Assembly: GCA_045801465.1 (NCBI GenBank)
Contig: JBJMSU010000248.1
Coordinates: 1 to 16,811 of the forward strand
Length of the DNA: 16,811 nt
Direction of reading: 5' to 3'
Origin: DATFWC01 sp045801465
GTDB taxonomy: Bacteria > Pseudomonadota > Alphaproteobacteria > Rhizobiales > Xanthobacteraceae
The notes beneath the pieces were generated by a model. That model was not told where the DNA came from and made no database searches. It saw only the letters and a list, made by a program, of their open reading frames with translations. Numbering within the stretch: the stretch's first letter is position 1; every line of letters starts with the position of its first letter. Shown piece after piece: positions 6,457-13,808 of this stretch. Position numbers and translations under genes: made by a program.

Positions 6457-8574
6457 ATGACCGAGTTCACGGCAGCACCAAGACCGGGCGGGTTCAGGCT
6501 CCCGGCTTTCGGCGACATTGGCGCGCTGTTCAAGCGCGGGGACATCGCGCTCGCCATTGGCGTGATGACCATTCTGGTCGTCCTGATCCTGCCCTTGCCG
6601 CCGGTGCTGCTCGACCTGTTCCTGGCCATCTCGATCATTCTCTCCGTGCTGATCCTGATGACGTCGCTGTTCATCCACGCGCCGCTGGAATTCTCCTCTT
6701 TCCCGACCGTGCTGCTCATCGCCACGATGCTCCGCCTCGCCCTCAATCTCGCCTCGACCCGCCTGATCCTGGCGCGCGGCCACGAGGGCACGGCGGCGGC
6801 CGGCCACGTCATCGAGGCGTTCGGCAATTTCGTGATGAGCGGCAACTTCGTCATCGGCATCATCGTGTTCACCATCCTGGTGATCGTGAATTTCGTCGTC
6901 ATCACCAAAGGGTCCGGGCGCATCGCCGAGGTCGCCGCCCGTTTCAATCTCGATGCCATGCCGGGCAAGCAGATGGCGATCGACGCCGACCTGTCCGCCG
7001 GCCTGATCGACGAGAAGGACGCACGCCGACGCCGCAAGCAGCTCGAGGACGAGAGCGCGTTTTACGGCGCCATGGACGGCGCCTCGAAGTTCGTGCGCGG
7101 CGACGCCATCGCCGGCCTCCTCGTCGTCTTTATCAACGTGCTCGGCGGCATGGTGATCGGCATCGCCCAGCAGGGTATGGCCTTCGCCGAAGCCGCGCGC
7201 ACCTATACGCTTCTGACCGTCGGCGACGGCCTCGTCACACAGGTGCCGGCGCTGATCGTGTCGACGGCGGCGGGCCTGCTCGTGTCCAAGGCGGGCGTCG
7301 GCGGCGGCGTCGATCAGGCCCTGCTGCGACAGCTCTCCGGCTATCCCAAGGCGCTCGGCATGTCGGCCGCGGTGATGAGCGTGATGTCGCTCCTGCCGGG
7401 CATCCCGATGCTGCCCTTCCTGTTCCTCGCCGGCGGCGCCGCGGCGATCGCCTATCTCATCGATAAGCGCAACAAGGAACAGCTCGCGCGCGAAGCGACG
7501 GTCGCCCAGGAGGGCGCCGCAGCGGCGGCGCCGGCCGAAGAGCCGATCTCGGCCGCGCTCAAGATCGACGATCTGAAGATCGAGCTCGGCTACGCGCTCC
7601 TGCCGCTGGTCAATGCGCCCGACGGTTCGGATCGCCTCACCGAGCAGATCAAGGCGCTGCGCCGCTCGCTCGCCGCCGAGATGGGCTTCGTCATGCCGGC
7701 GGTGCGCATTCTCGACAACGTCCAGCTCGATCCCAACACCTACATCATCAAGGTGAAAGAGGTGGAGGCGGGACGCGGACGGATTTGGGCCAACCAATCG
7801 ATGGTCATGGATCCGACCGGCGCGCAGGTGACCCTGCCGGGATTGCACACCACCGAGCCGACGTTCGGGCTCCCGGCCACCTGGATCGATGACGGCCTCA
7901 AGGAGGAAGCCGCCATCAAGGGCTATACGGTGGTCGATGCCTCGACCGTGCTGGCGACCCATCTCACCGAGGTGCTCAAGGCCAATATGTCGGAGCTCCT
8001 CTCTTATGGCGAGGTGCAGAAGCTCCTCAAGGAGCTGCCGAAGGACGAGAGCGAGCTGGTCAAGGATATCGTGCCGTCACAGATCACCGTCTCGGGGATT
8101 CAGCGCGTGCTGCAAATCCTGCTGACCGAGCGCATCTCGGTGCGCGATCTCTCGACCATTCTGGAGGGAATCGCCGACGGTCTCGCCTTTACCCGCAACC
8201 CGGCCATGCTGGCCGAGCACGTGCGCGCGCGCCTCGCTCGCCAGATCTGCGCCCAGTACGCCGCGCCGGGCGGCTATCTGCCCCTGATCGCCCTCTCGGC
8301 CAAATGGGAGCAATCGTTCGCCGAATCGATCGTCGGCCAGGGCGAGGAGAAGAGCCTCGCCATGCAGCCATCGCGGCTGTCCGAGTTTATCACGCTCGTG
8401 CGCGAGCGCTTCGAGGAGGCGGCGCGTGCCGGCGAAGTCCCGGTCCTCGTCACGTCGCCCGGCATCCGGCCGTTCGTGCGCTCGATCGTCGAGCGCTTTC
8501 GCGCCCAGACCGCCATTCTGTCGCAGTCCGAAATCCACCCGCGTGCCCGCCTGAAAACCGTGGGGAGCATCTGA
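6457..8574 (+). CDS. flhA: Flagellar export gate protein FlhA
   Basis: FlhA is the large inner-membrane component of the flagellar type III export gate and, through its cytoplasmic domain, the docking platform for substrates and chaperones. From the ATG at 6457 the protein has 705 residues, the usual length. Residues about 30-340 carry the multi-pass membrane part, including LLIATMLRLALNLASTRLIL at 86-105. The conserved FHIPEP cytoplasmic loop follows (about 151-215, with MPGKQMAIDADLSAG and DEKDARRRR). Residues about 345-705 form the cytoplasmic domain. An AGGA lies 4-7 bases before this ATG. The frame is open to 6355, but the extra 34 residues are low-complexity, and the chosen start gives a normal N-terminus. 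A CtrA box lies upstream. flhB and other gate genes are not in this window. Confidence 0.97.
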   Translation: MTEFTAAPRPGGFRLPAFGDIGALFKRGDIALAIGVMTILVVLILPLPPVLLDLFLAISIILSVLILMTSLFIHAPLEFSSFPTVLLIATMLRLALNLASTRLILARGHEGTAAAGHVIEAFGNFVMSGNFVIGIIVFTILVIVNFVVITKGSGRIAEVAARFNLDAMPGKQMAIDADLSAGLIDEKDARRRRKQLEDESAFYGAMDGASKFVRGDAIAGLLVVFINVLGGMVIGIAQQGMAFAEAARTYTLLTVGDGLVTQVPALIVSTAAGLLVSKAGVGGGVDQALLRQLSGYPKALGMSAAVMSVMSLLPGIPMLPFLFLAGGAAAIAYLIDKRNKEQLAREATVAQEGAAAAAPAEEPISAALKIDDLKIELGYALLPLVNAPDGSDRLTEQIKALRRSLAAEMGFVMPAVRILDNVQLDPNTYIIKVKEVEAGRGRIWANQSMVMDPTGAQVTLPGLHTTEPTFGLPATWIDDGLKEEAAIKGYTVVDASTVLATHLTEVLKANMSELLSYGEVQKLLKELPKDESELVKDIVPSQITVSGIQRVLQILLTERISVRDLSTILEGIADGLAFTRNPAMLAEHVRARLARQICAQYAAPGGYLPLIALSAKWEQSFAESIVGQGEEKSLAMQPSRLSEFITLVRERFEEAARAGEVPVLVTSPGIRPFVRSIVERFRAQTAILSQSEIHPRARLKTVGSI

Positions 8575-8619
8575 CGGACGGGACTCGTTATGCCCCTGCC
8601 CGAGCCGCCGCGGGCCGCC

Positions 8620-8662
8620 AATGTTTCAATCACGAAACGAAAAGCGACATTCGGCGGAAACA
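8620..8662. repeat. Upstream element, copy 1 (43 nt)
   Basis: This 43-nt block aligns without gaps to 9179-9221, matching at about 34 positions by hand. It includes the 17-nt identical core GACATTCGGCGGAAACA at its end and AATGTTTC at its start. In this copy AATGTTTC (8620-8627) is the perfect inverse of GAAACATT (8657-8664). Each copy precedes one of two paralogous small membrane-protein genes. It may be a shared promoter or regulator site, or simply the duplicated upstream flank. Confidence 0.7.
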
Positions 8663-8679
8663 TTGGCGTGCAAGGATCG

Positions 8680-8693
8680 TTAACCTTGATTAA
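8680..8693. promoter_or_regulatory. Possible CtrA-type site upstream of the first small membrane protein gene
   Basis: TTAA (8680-8683), six bases, TTAA (8690-8693), with TTAACC at the first arm. The spacing is the same as at the fliF site and one base short of the canonical seven. The second arm lacks the final C, so this is a weaker match. It lies 34 bases before the ATG. Confidence 0.35.
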
Positions 8694-8727
8694 TGCCGAA
8701 GCAGGCTTCGCTCCGGGGAGAATGCAA

Positions 8728-8937
8728 ATGGCCCATTCGCTCATCGGCGCCGATCGCATCACTCACCTGAAAATACTGGGCGTGGCCCTGGTTGCCGGCG
8801 TGGTTTTCGTCGCCGTCGGGGTCGCCGCGCACATGAGCGATTTCGAGACGGCCGGCGCCATGACGCAGGCCCAGCCGGTCCTCAAGGCCGGAAAGTCCAC
8901 GATCTTCACCACCAATTACGACGTCACCATCCGCTAG
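8728..8937 (+). CDS. Small single-pass membrane protein, paralogue A
   Basis: This is a 69-residue protein of unknown function. A short hydrophilic N-terminus (MAHSLIGADRITHLK) precedes one hydrophobic helix at about 16-34 and a polar tail containing the shared motif VLKAGK (51-56) and ending TIR. Its sequence matches its neighbour at 9425-9637 at about 39 of 69 positions by hand alignment, which supports both being real genes. I recall similar MTHSLIGADR proteins in Bradyrhizobium, but could not check. The frame is open back to an ATG at 8590, but GGGGAG seven bases before the ATG at 8728, and the paralogue's start, fix this beginning. A positive N-terminal side and longer C-terminal tail suggest an N-in, periplasmic-tail topology (inference). 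The gene follows flhA by 153 bases. Confidence 0.85.
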   Translation: MAHSLIGADRITHLKILGVALVAGVVFVAVGVAAHMSDFETAGAMTQAQPVLKAGKSTIFTTNYDVTIR

Positions 8938-8962
8938 CATTGCGCTCGTCTGCCGCGCGACG

Positions 8963-8981
8963 CGCCCGGCTTTGCCGGGCG
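8963..8981 (+). terminator. Hairpin, possible weak terminator after paralogue A
   Basis: CGCCCGGC and GCCGGGCG are perfect 8-bp arms around a TTT loop, 25 nt past the stop. The following AATTAGGTTTT is only moderately T-rich, so termination efficiency is uncertain. Confidence 0.6.
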
Positions 8982-9178
8982 AATTAGGTTTTGCAGCAAG
9001 GCGAATATCGGTGCTGGCCCGGCGCGCTTCCCGGACTCGAGCTTTCGCGCAAGCGCGCCTGATGGGTAGCCAATGGAGACTTGCGCCAGATTGACGCGGC
9101 AGAGCGGGCCCGACGCCGCGGATCGCGCGAAAAGCATGCCGCTGGACGGTCTTAGGAGCGGCGGGACACTCGCAGCGG

Positions 9179-9221
9179 AATGTTTCCGTCAAGAAATAAA
9201 TCAAGACATTCGGCGGAAACA
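9179..9221. repeat. Upstream element, copy 2 (43 nt)
   Basis: This copy matches 8620-8662 without gaps over 43 positions and ends in the same 17-nt core. Here TGTTTCCG (9181-9188) and CGGAAACA (9214-9221) are perfect 8-bp inverted arms. It lies 203 bases before paralogue B, compared with 65 bases for copy 1 before paralogue A, so it is conserved in sequence but not in distance. Confidence 0.7.
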
Positions 9222-9424
9222 GCGGTGTGCGAGTCTGTAGGCATTGAAGATCGCCGCCGGCACAGTTCGTGGCGCCCCCTCGGTCCCCCCCGATTATGGC
9301 ACACGATTTTGTGACCGGCGGCGGTCTGAACCTTGTGCCTGCGGATACGTATCTAACGGGAGACCCCCGTTGAACCTTTTCCCGAGTGGTCGCGACCAAT
9401 CATCGAGGCCCGGGGAGGATTGAG

Positions 9425-9637
9425 ATGACCCACTCGCTCATTGGCGCCGACCGCACCACCCACTTCAAGATCGTGGCCGTGGCTCTGGTCAGCGCTATCG
9501 TCCTCGTCATGGTCGGCATCACCGCCCGGGTGGCCGAGACCGATACGGCAAGCGCCCGGCTCCAGGCCGAAGGCCCGGTGCTGAAGGCCGGCAAGCCAGC
9601 GACCTTCACGACCCGCGACGGCAACGCCATTCGTTAA
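9425..9637 (+). CDS. Small single-pass membrane protein, paralogue B
   Basis: This 70-residue protein of unknown function is clearly related to paralogue A at 8728-8937. Both share the N-terminal HSLIGADR block, the TH-K-I segment leading into a hydrophobic helix (here about 16-33), and a tail with PVLKAGK (51-57), FTT (61-63) and a final IR. GGGGAGGA ends five bases before the ATG at 9425, a strong ribosome site, so the in-frame codon at 9386 is not the start. The tail differs most from the paralogue between residues 35 and 48, suggesting that the N-terminus, helix and VLKAGK motif carry the function. It is followed by a very strong terminator and is convergent with the anti-sigma gene. Confidence 0.87.
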   Translation: MTHSLIGADRTTHFKIVAVALVSAIVLVMVGITARVAETDTASARLQAEGPVLKAGKPATFTTRDGNAIR

Positions 9638-9659
9638 AGACATAGTGATCTCCCAATGC

Positions 9660-9696
9660 TTTGCGCGCCGGATGCCCCCGGCGCGCAAACTTTTTT
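9660..9696 (+). terminator. Strong rho-independent terminator after paralogue B
   Basis: TTTGCGCGCCGG (9660-9671) and CCGGCGCGCAAA (9678-9689) form a perfect 12-bp stem with a 6-nt loop, followed by C and six Ts. Polarity fits the plus-strand gene. In the opposite direction there is no T tract, so it does not serve the convergent anti-sigma gene in the classical way. Confidence 0.95.
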
Positions 9697-9757
9697 GGCA
9701 TGGACTCCGGACTGAAACGCATCGCGTCGGCGTCTGAAGCGGACGTGGCACCCCAAT

Positions 9758-10855
9758 TCAGGGCGTGCGCGCCGGGAAGTCGGGCGCCGTCGCCTGCAGC
9801 AGCTTGCCGGTATAGAGGACCGGCCCCGTTGGCGCGCCGGTCGGGGAGCCGCCCTCGGGCTCGAGCGAGACCGCATAGGTTGCCCGGTTGATGACCACTG
9901 CATCGTATTCGGGTTCCGGCTGCCGCACCGTATAGGGTCCCGCCCCGATCACGCCGAGCGACCGCGGCGCCGGGAATTTGTCGGAAACGAGCCACAGTTC
10001 GTAGCTCTTTCCGGCTTGGCGCTCCGCCCCCACGGTACGCACGGTGAGCTGACGCTTGTCCAGGTCGAAGGTGAGGAGGAAGGCCGGCGAGGAGGCATCC
10101 CTCTGCAGCACGGCGACGAATTCGACCGGCTTCGGCGACGGCACCTCGACGGTCTTGGTCGTCTCGACGATCTTCGCCTTGGGCTGCAATGGCGCGGGAA
10201 GCAGATCCGGGTTGATCAGCTGCACCGCGAGCAGCGCCGCCAAGCAGGCGGCGAGTGATCCCGTGAGTGCCGTTGCGGTCCGCCAGCGGCGCAGCGGACG
10301 TTGGAAGCGGAGGTCGTCCCGGCTCGGTTCCGCCGTCGACTGCGGAGTGGGCTGTGCAGGAGCCGCCGCCGCCAAGACCCGCGGCGTGGCGCCTGGCGGT
10401 TGCGGCGGGGGCACCGTGGCCGGCTCGGGCGGAGGCCCGGTGACGGGCTCGGCCGGAGCCACCGGGATCGATTCGGGCGGAGTCACGGGGATGGGCTCGG
10501 GCGACGGCTCAACGGCGGGCGGTTCCGCTTTGCCCGCCGCCTTGCTCACCGTCTCGGCCGGGGGTGAAATTGGCGTGCTCGCGACCGAGGGGGCTTCCAC
10601 GACCTCGCTCGCCGCTTCCGGCCCACTGCGCTCGCTCACCGCCACGCCGGCCTTGATGCGCTCCCACATGTCGGCTGGCGGCTCGACCGGATCCACCATG
10701 GCGGAAAGCTCGCCGAGTCGACGTTCCCAGGAGCGCACGATTTCGGCAAAGCGCGTATCCATCGCGATCAGCGCCTGCGCCTCGGCGCGCTCATCCGGAC
10801 CGAGCGTGCCGAGCACGTACTCGGCAGCAAGCGCATCCTTCTCCTGGTCCATCAT
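9758..10855 (-). CDS. RskA-type transmembrane anti-sigma factor with long proline-rich linker
   Basis: This 365-residue protein probably sequesters the ECF sigma factor encoded just upstream. The cytoplasmic N-terminus (about 1-75; DALAAEYVLGTLGPDERAEA, then SWERRLGEL and PPADMWERI) is typical of RskA-like anti-sigma factors and lacks the HxxxCxxC zinc motif. Residues about 79-178 are an extremely proline/alanine/glutamate-rich, low-complexity linker. A single membrane helix lies at about 194-213. The periplasmic part contains the RskA domain (about 245-355; FLLTFDLDKRQLTVRTVG, KSYELWLVSD, SLGVIGAG). The ATG at 10855 overlaps the sigma-factor stop (TGATG), implying coupled translation. The frame extends to 10903, but inside the sigma gene. 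The linker makes it longer than the usual 230-270 residues. The signal it senses is unknown. Confidence 0.9.
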   Translation of the reverse strand: MMDQEKDALAAEYVLGTLGPDERAEAQALIAMDTRFAEIVRSWERRLGELSAMVDPVEPPADMWERIKAGVAVSERSGPEAASEVVEAPSVASTPISPPAETVSKAAGKAEPPAVEPSPEPIPVTPPESIPVAPAEPVTGPPPEPATVPPPQPPGATPRVLAAAAPAQPTPQSTAEPSRDDLRFQRPLRRWRTATALTGSLAACLAALLAVQLINPDLLPAPLQPKAKIVETTKTVEVPSPKPVEFVAVLQRDASSPAFLLTFDLDKRQLTVRTVGAERQAGKSYELWLVSDKFPAPRSLGVIGAGPYTVRQPEPEYDAVVINRATYAVSLEPEGGSPTGAPTGPVLYTGKLLQATAPDFPARTP

Positions 10856-11436
10856 CACGATCCGAGACACTCCCGCAGTTCGATCAAGCTGCGCCTGAGC
10901 CATGTCTTGATCGTATTCACCGGCTTGTCGAATTTCGCTGCCAGCTGTTCCCGGCTCCAGCCGTTGTAATAGGCAAGCAGCACGATGCGACGGCGCTCCT
11001 CATCGAGACTGCCGAGACATGCAAGCAGCCGTTTCAGCTCATCGGTAATTTCCCGGCGCGCCAGCGGATCCGGAGTCTCAGCCGCGACCTCCAGGCCCGC
11101 CGGCTCCTCCTCGATAGACGTTTCCGCTTTCTTGCGGAGGAGGTCGATCGCGCGATTGCGGGCGATTGCTACCATCCATGTCATCGGCGAGGCCACGCGT
11201 GGATCGAAATCCCCGGCACTGCGCCAAACCTTCAGATACGCGTCCTGCATGACCTCCTCTGCGAGATCCGCCCGCCGCAAGATACGCAGCACAACTCCGT
11301 ACAGTTTCGCCCGTGTTGCGACGTAAAGTCGCTCGAAGGCCGCTTGGTCGCCCTTGGTGACGGAGGCAAGGAGCCACACGAGTTCGGACGGAGTCAGCAT
11401 CGAGGAGGCCTCTGCCGCATTTTTAATACCGGGCAT
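10855..11436 (-). CDS. ECF-type RNA polymerase sigma factor (RpoE/SigK-like)
   Basis: This 193-residue sigma-70-family protein has the two ECF domains. Sigma-2 is at about 27-100 (GDQAAFERLYVATRAKLYGV, DLAEEVMQDAYLKVW, MTWMVAIARNRAIDLLR). Sigma-4 is at about 140-193 (LDEERRRIVLLAYYNGWSRE and the HTH PVNTIKTWLRRSL). It should direct a small regulon in response to the signal read by the membrane anti-sigma factor it overlaps by one base. The start is uncertain. The ATG at 11436 (MPGIKN) resembles homologues as I remember them; ATGs at 11400, 11463 and 11480 are also in frame, and none has a clear ribosome site. The pair resembles SigK-RskA modules, for which oxidative or envelope stress is common, but no target promoter could be identified here. 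Confidence 0.92.
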   Translation of the reverse strand: MPGIKNAAEASSMLTPSELVWLLASVTKGDQAAFERLYVATRAKLYGVVLRILRRADLAEEVMQDAYLKVWRSAGDFDPRVASPMTWMVAIARNRAIDLLRKKAETSIEEEPAGLEVAAETPDPLARREITDELKRLLACLGSLDEERRRIVLLAYYNGWSREQLAAKFDKPVNTIKTWLRRSLIELRECLGS

Positions 11437-11836
11437 AACCGCTTCGCGCCACCGTCCCGACATCTCCGGTACTTCCCTCATTGATCCGCACGCAACGTCA
11501 CGATCCCAAAGGCCGTGGTGAGTGGCAAGAACCGCGTGAAAGGAATGGGCAAGCTCGCACCTTGCGCTGAGACACGGGTTGATGGTCCCGCTCCAACTTT
11601 GTGCGAAACGCCGCACGGGAGCAATCCAAACGATGGATTGAAATCCGGGTCGCACGGCGGAGAGCGGCGATGAATTCGCACGCCACGCTTTACATCGTTG
11701 CGATGCTTTTGCCGATGGGTGTGAGGCGCGGCCGCGCCGCGGCGCGATCGAGCGCGGCACGCGTGAAGCTGGGGCGAAAGATGCGCGGCTTACGCGCCCG
11801 CATCATGATCCGGGTGTGAGGCGAAGGCCCGTTTGC
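11437..11836. other. Gene-free region between fliJ and the ECF sigma gene
   Basis: These 400 bases should hold the sigma-factor promoter on the minus strand. I found no clear GGAAC-type -35 with a matching -10. Present are a 7-bp inverted repeat (11622-11640), a 14-bp perfect GC palindrome (11725-11738) and a GATGCG/CGCATC inverted repeat (11780-11804) that could end fliJ transcripts, though no T tract follows. Short reading frames on both strands (for example plus 11601-11819) show no recognisable protein. Confidence 0.6.
11622..11640. repeat. Inverted repeat upstream of the ECF sigma gene
   Basis: CAATCCA and TGGATTG are perfect 7-bp arms around AACGA. The 19-bp dyad is notably AT-richer than its surroundings and lies about 185 bases upstream of the sigma gene start. 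It has the shape of a dimeric regulator's operator, but no regulator can be named. Confidence 0.5.
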
Positions 11837-12256
11837 TCAGGCGCGGAAGCTGCCGCCCGCCCCCATCAGTCCGATGCGATCGAGCTCGGCCTGTTCGCGT
11901 GCGCTCTCGACGGCGCGCTCGCGCATCTGGTCGCGCTCGTCGAGCAGCTCCACCTTCTTCAATTCTTCGAACGCCTCGCCGAGCGCCGCCTTGGCCTCGT
12001 CGAGCTGCCCTTTGAGCTCATCGGCCGAACGCCTGAGATTCTCGCGCCGCTGGATGGCGGCCTTGGCATAGGTCGGATAGGCAAAGTGCGCCGGATCATG
12101 AATACCGGCACGATCCTGTTCGGCCTGGATCTCGCGGTCGAGGTCGACGGCCATGCGTTCGAATTCGGCGATCATGGTCTCGATCTGCGCGACCCTGCGC
12201 CGCTTCTCGTCGACTTGAAACTTCCTCAAGCGAATGAGCGTCTCACGCGACTTCAT
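11837..12256 (-). CDS. fliJ: Flagellar export chaperone / stalk protein FliJ
   Basis: FliJ is the central stalk of the FliI ATPase ring and interacts with FlhA and export chaperones. The 139-residue product is almost entirely charged helix, as expected of the antiparallel FliJ coiled coil. It begins MKSRETLIRLRKFQVDEKRRR, continues through QIETMIAEFERMAVDLDREI, and has a second helix at about 65-130 (RRENLRRSADELKGQLDEAK, ELKKVELLDERDQMRERA). GGGGAG lies 11-16 bases before the ATG at 12256. It lies 109 bases downstream of fliI on the same strand, the classical order. The length matches the family (about 135-150). FliJ sequences are poorly conserved, so position next to fliI carries much of the weight. 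Confidence 0.93.
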   Translation of the reverse strand: MKSRETLIRLRKFQVDEKRRRVAQIETMIAEFERMAVDLDREIQAEQDRAGIHDPAHFAYPTYAKAAIQRRENLRRSADELKGQLDEAKAALGEAFEELKKVELLDERDQMRERAVESAREQAELDRIGLMGAGGSFRA

Positions 12257-12365
12257 CGACTCGTACTCCCCAGAAGCCCCGAACTCGTGACCGCACCGGC
12301 CTCAAATCCATCCGTGCTACCGCGTATGCCCCAACCGCATCGGCTGCGATCCTGCCAGCACAACG

Positions 12366-13691
12366 TTAGTTTTCGGTTTCCAGATCGGTTAAGATTTGCT
12401 CGAGACGGATATAGCCCTCGCCCAGGGTGCTGGCCTCGTCCTTGCCCTGGCCGAGGAATTCCTCAAGCGGGCCATGCAAGGCGATCGCCTGGTCCACCTC
12501 GGGGCTCGAGCCGGGACGGTAGGCTCCGAGCCGGATCAGTTCCTCCATGTCGGCGTAAGTCGCCATGATCTGCCGCGCCCGGTTGATCGCCGGCAAATAG
12601 TGCGGATCGGCGGCGCGAGGCATGGTGCGGGATATCGATCTGAGCACGTTGATCGCCGGATAACGGCCCCGCTCGGCAATTCCGCGTTCCATGACGATAT
12701 GGCCGTCGAGGATACTGCGCACCGCGTCGGCTACGGGCTCATTGTGGTCGTCGCCCTCCACCAGCACCGTGAAGATGCCGGTAATCGTGCCCTCCTCGGT
12801 GCCGGGACCGGCCCGCTCGAGCAGGCGCGGCAGCTCGGTGAAGACCGTCGGCGTATAGCCCTTGGCAGTCGGCGGCTCGCCGGCCGACAAGCCGATTTCG
12901 CGCTGGGCCATGGCGAATCGGGTCACCGAATCCATCAGCACGAGGACGTCCTTGCCCTCGTCGCGGAAATATTCGGCGATCGTCAAGGTGAGATAGGCGG
13001 CTTGCCGCCGCATCAGGGCGGGCTCGTCCGACGTCGAAACCACCACGACCGAGCGGGCGAGACCGGCACCGCCCAGGTCCTCCTGCAGGAATTCCTGGAC
13101 CTCGCGGCCGCGCTCGCCCACCAGGCCAATGACCGAGACATCGGCCTCGACATTGCGGGCCAGCATCGAGAGCAATACCGATTTACCCACCCCGGAGCCG
13201 GAAAAGATGCCCATGCGCTGGCCGCGGCAGCACGTCACGAACGTGTTGAGCACGCGCACGCCGAGGTCGAGCGGGCTGCCGACCCGTCGTCGCGCATGCG
13301 CCGGCGGCGGGCTTGCCCGGAACGGAAACGGCGCAGGACCGATCGGCAGCGGGCCCTTGCCATCGATCGGCTCCCCCATGGCGTTGACGACGCGTCCGAG
13401 CCAGGCCGGCGATGGCCGCACCGCACCGGCGACCGAGCTGACCACCGCCCGACAGCCGCGCCGCACCCCTTCCAAGGGGGCGAACGGCATCAGGAGGGCG
13501 TGGGGGCCGGAAAAGCCGACCACCTCGCAGGGAATCGCGCGGCCGCCGCCGCTCTCGATGACCACACGGGCGCCCACCGACATGGCGTGAATCGGCCCGG
13601 CCACCTCGACCATGAGACCGCGGACGCCCACCACGCGCCCATAGGTCTCGATGCCGTCGAGCTCCGCGATCTGCTCAGCCAGCGCTTTCAT
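12366..13691 (-). CDS. fliI: Flagellum-specific ATPase FliI
   Basis: FliI is the hexameric ATPase of the flagellar type III export apparatus, related to the F1-ATPase beta subunit. The 441-residue protein has the N-terminal beta-barrel domain (about 15-90), Walker A GSGVGKS at 165-171, the catalytic-glutamate segment GERGRE at 192-197, Walker B VLVLMDSVTR at 249-258 and the family stretch LLERAGPGTEEGTITGIFTV at 290-309. The start at 13691 is set by a perfect AGGAGG a few bases upstream and gives a normal N-terminus (MKALAEQIAELDGIETYGRV). The frame runs open to 13793 without support. fliJ follows, and ctrA is divergent. A CtrA-type box lies about 36-51 bases upstream of the start codon, suggesting direct CtrA control. 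Confidence 0.98.
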   Translation of the reverse strand: MKALAEQIAELDGIETYGRVVGVRGLMVEVAGPIHAMSVGARVVIESGGGRAIPCEVVGFSGPHALLMPFAPLEGVRRGCRAVVSSVAGAVRPSPAWLGRVVNAMGEPIDGKGPLPIGPAPFPFRASPPPAHARRRVGSPLDLGVRVLNTFVTCCRGQRMGIFSGSGVGKSVLLSMLARNVEADVSVIGLVGERGREVQEFLQEDLGGAGLARSVVVVSTSDEPALMRRQAAYLTLTIAEYFRDEGKDVLVLMDSVTRFAMAQREIGLSAGEPPTAKGYTPTVFTELPRLLERAGPGTEEGTITGIFTVLVEGDDHNEPVADAVRSILDGHIVMERGIAERGRYPAINVLRSISRTMPRAADPHYLPAINRARQIMATYADMEELIRLGAYRPGSSPEVDQAIALHGPLEEFLGQGKDEASTLGEGYIRLEQILTDLETEN

Positions 13692-13726
13692 GAAACCTCC
13701 TAAATCGTTGCACGGATAGGGCGGCC

Positions 13727-13742
13727 TTAACCGGGCATTTAC
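13727..13742. promoter_or_regulatory. CtrA-type box upstream of fliI
   Basis: TTAA (13727-13730), exactly seven bases, TTTAC (13738-13742). This matches TTAA-N7-TTAAC with one A-to-T difference. It lies 36-51 bases upstream of the fliI start codon, close enough for the site to overlap the promoter, where it could activate or repress. The motif is written on the plus strand, that is, inverted relative to fliI. Confidence 0.6.
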
Positions 13743-13808
13743 CCGCTTCATTAATGATCGACACACCGTCCAAGGGGCAACAGGCTCGCTCAACCAGGAC
13801 GGCGGGGC

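Larger units (their letters stand above)
8938..9424. other. Region between the two small membrane protein genes
   Basis: These 487 bases contain a GC hairpin at 8963-8981, the second copy of the 43-nt element (9179-9221) and a short AACGGG/CCCGTT hairpin at 9355-9371. Reading frames here show no recognisable protein. The length suggests that paralogue B has its own promoter rather than relying on read-through from paralogue A. Confidence 0.6.

Noticed and set aside
8646..8681. EcfG-type general stress promoter (GAAAC-N16-CGTT) before paralogue A
   Set aside because: The -35 is GGAAAC rather than GGAAC and copy 2 of the element has no CGTT at the same distance, so it is not listed as a promoter, only mentioned in the finding.
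8590..8727. Longer start for paralogue A
   Set aside because: It would run through the conserved 43-nt element and add 46 residues absent from paralogue B, while the ATG at 8728 has a good ribosome site.
9297..9314. Sigma-54-like promoter (TGGCAC followed by TTTTGTG)
   Set aside because: The spacing between the GG and the -12 element is off by one and GC is absent at -12. It is not convincing despite FlbD being encoded nearby.
11601..11819. Plus-strand ORF of 72 codons between the ECF sigma gene and fliJ
   Set aside because: Arg/Ala-rich, no ribosome site and no recognisable motif; it spans a GC palindrome. Coding not supported.
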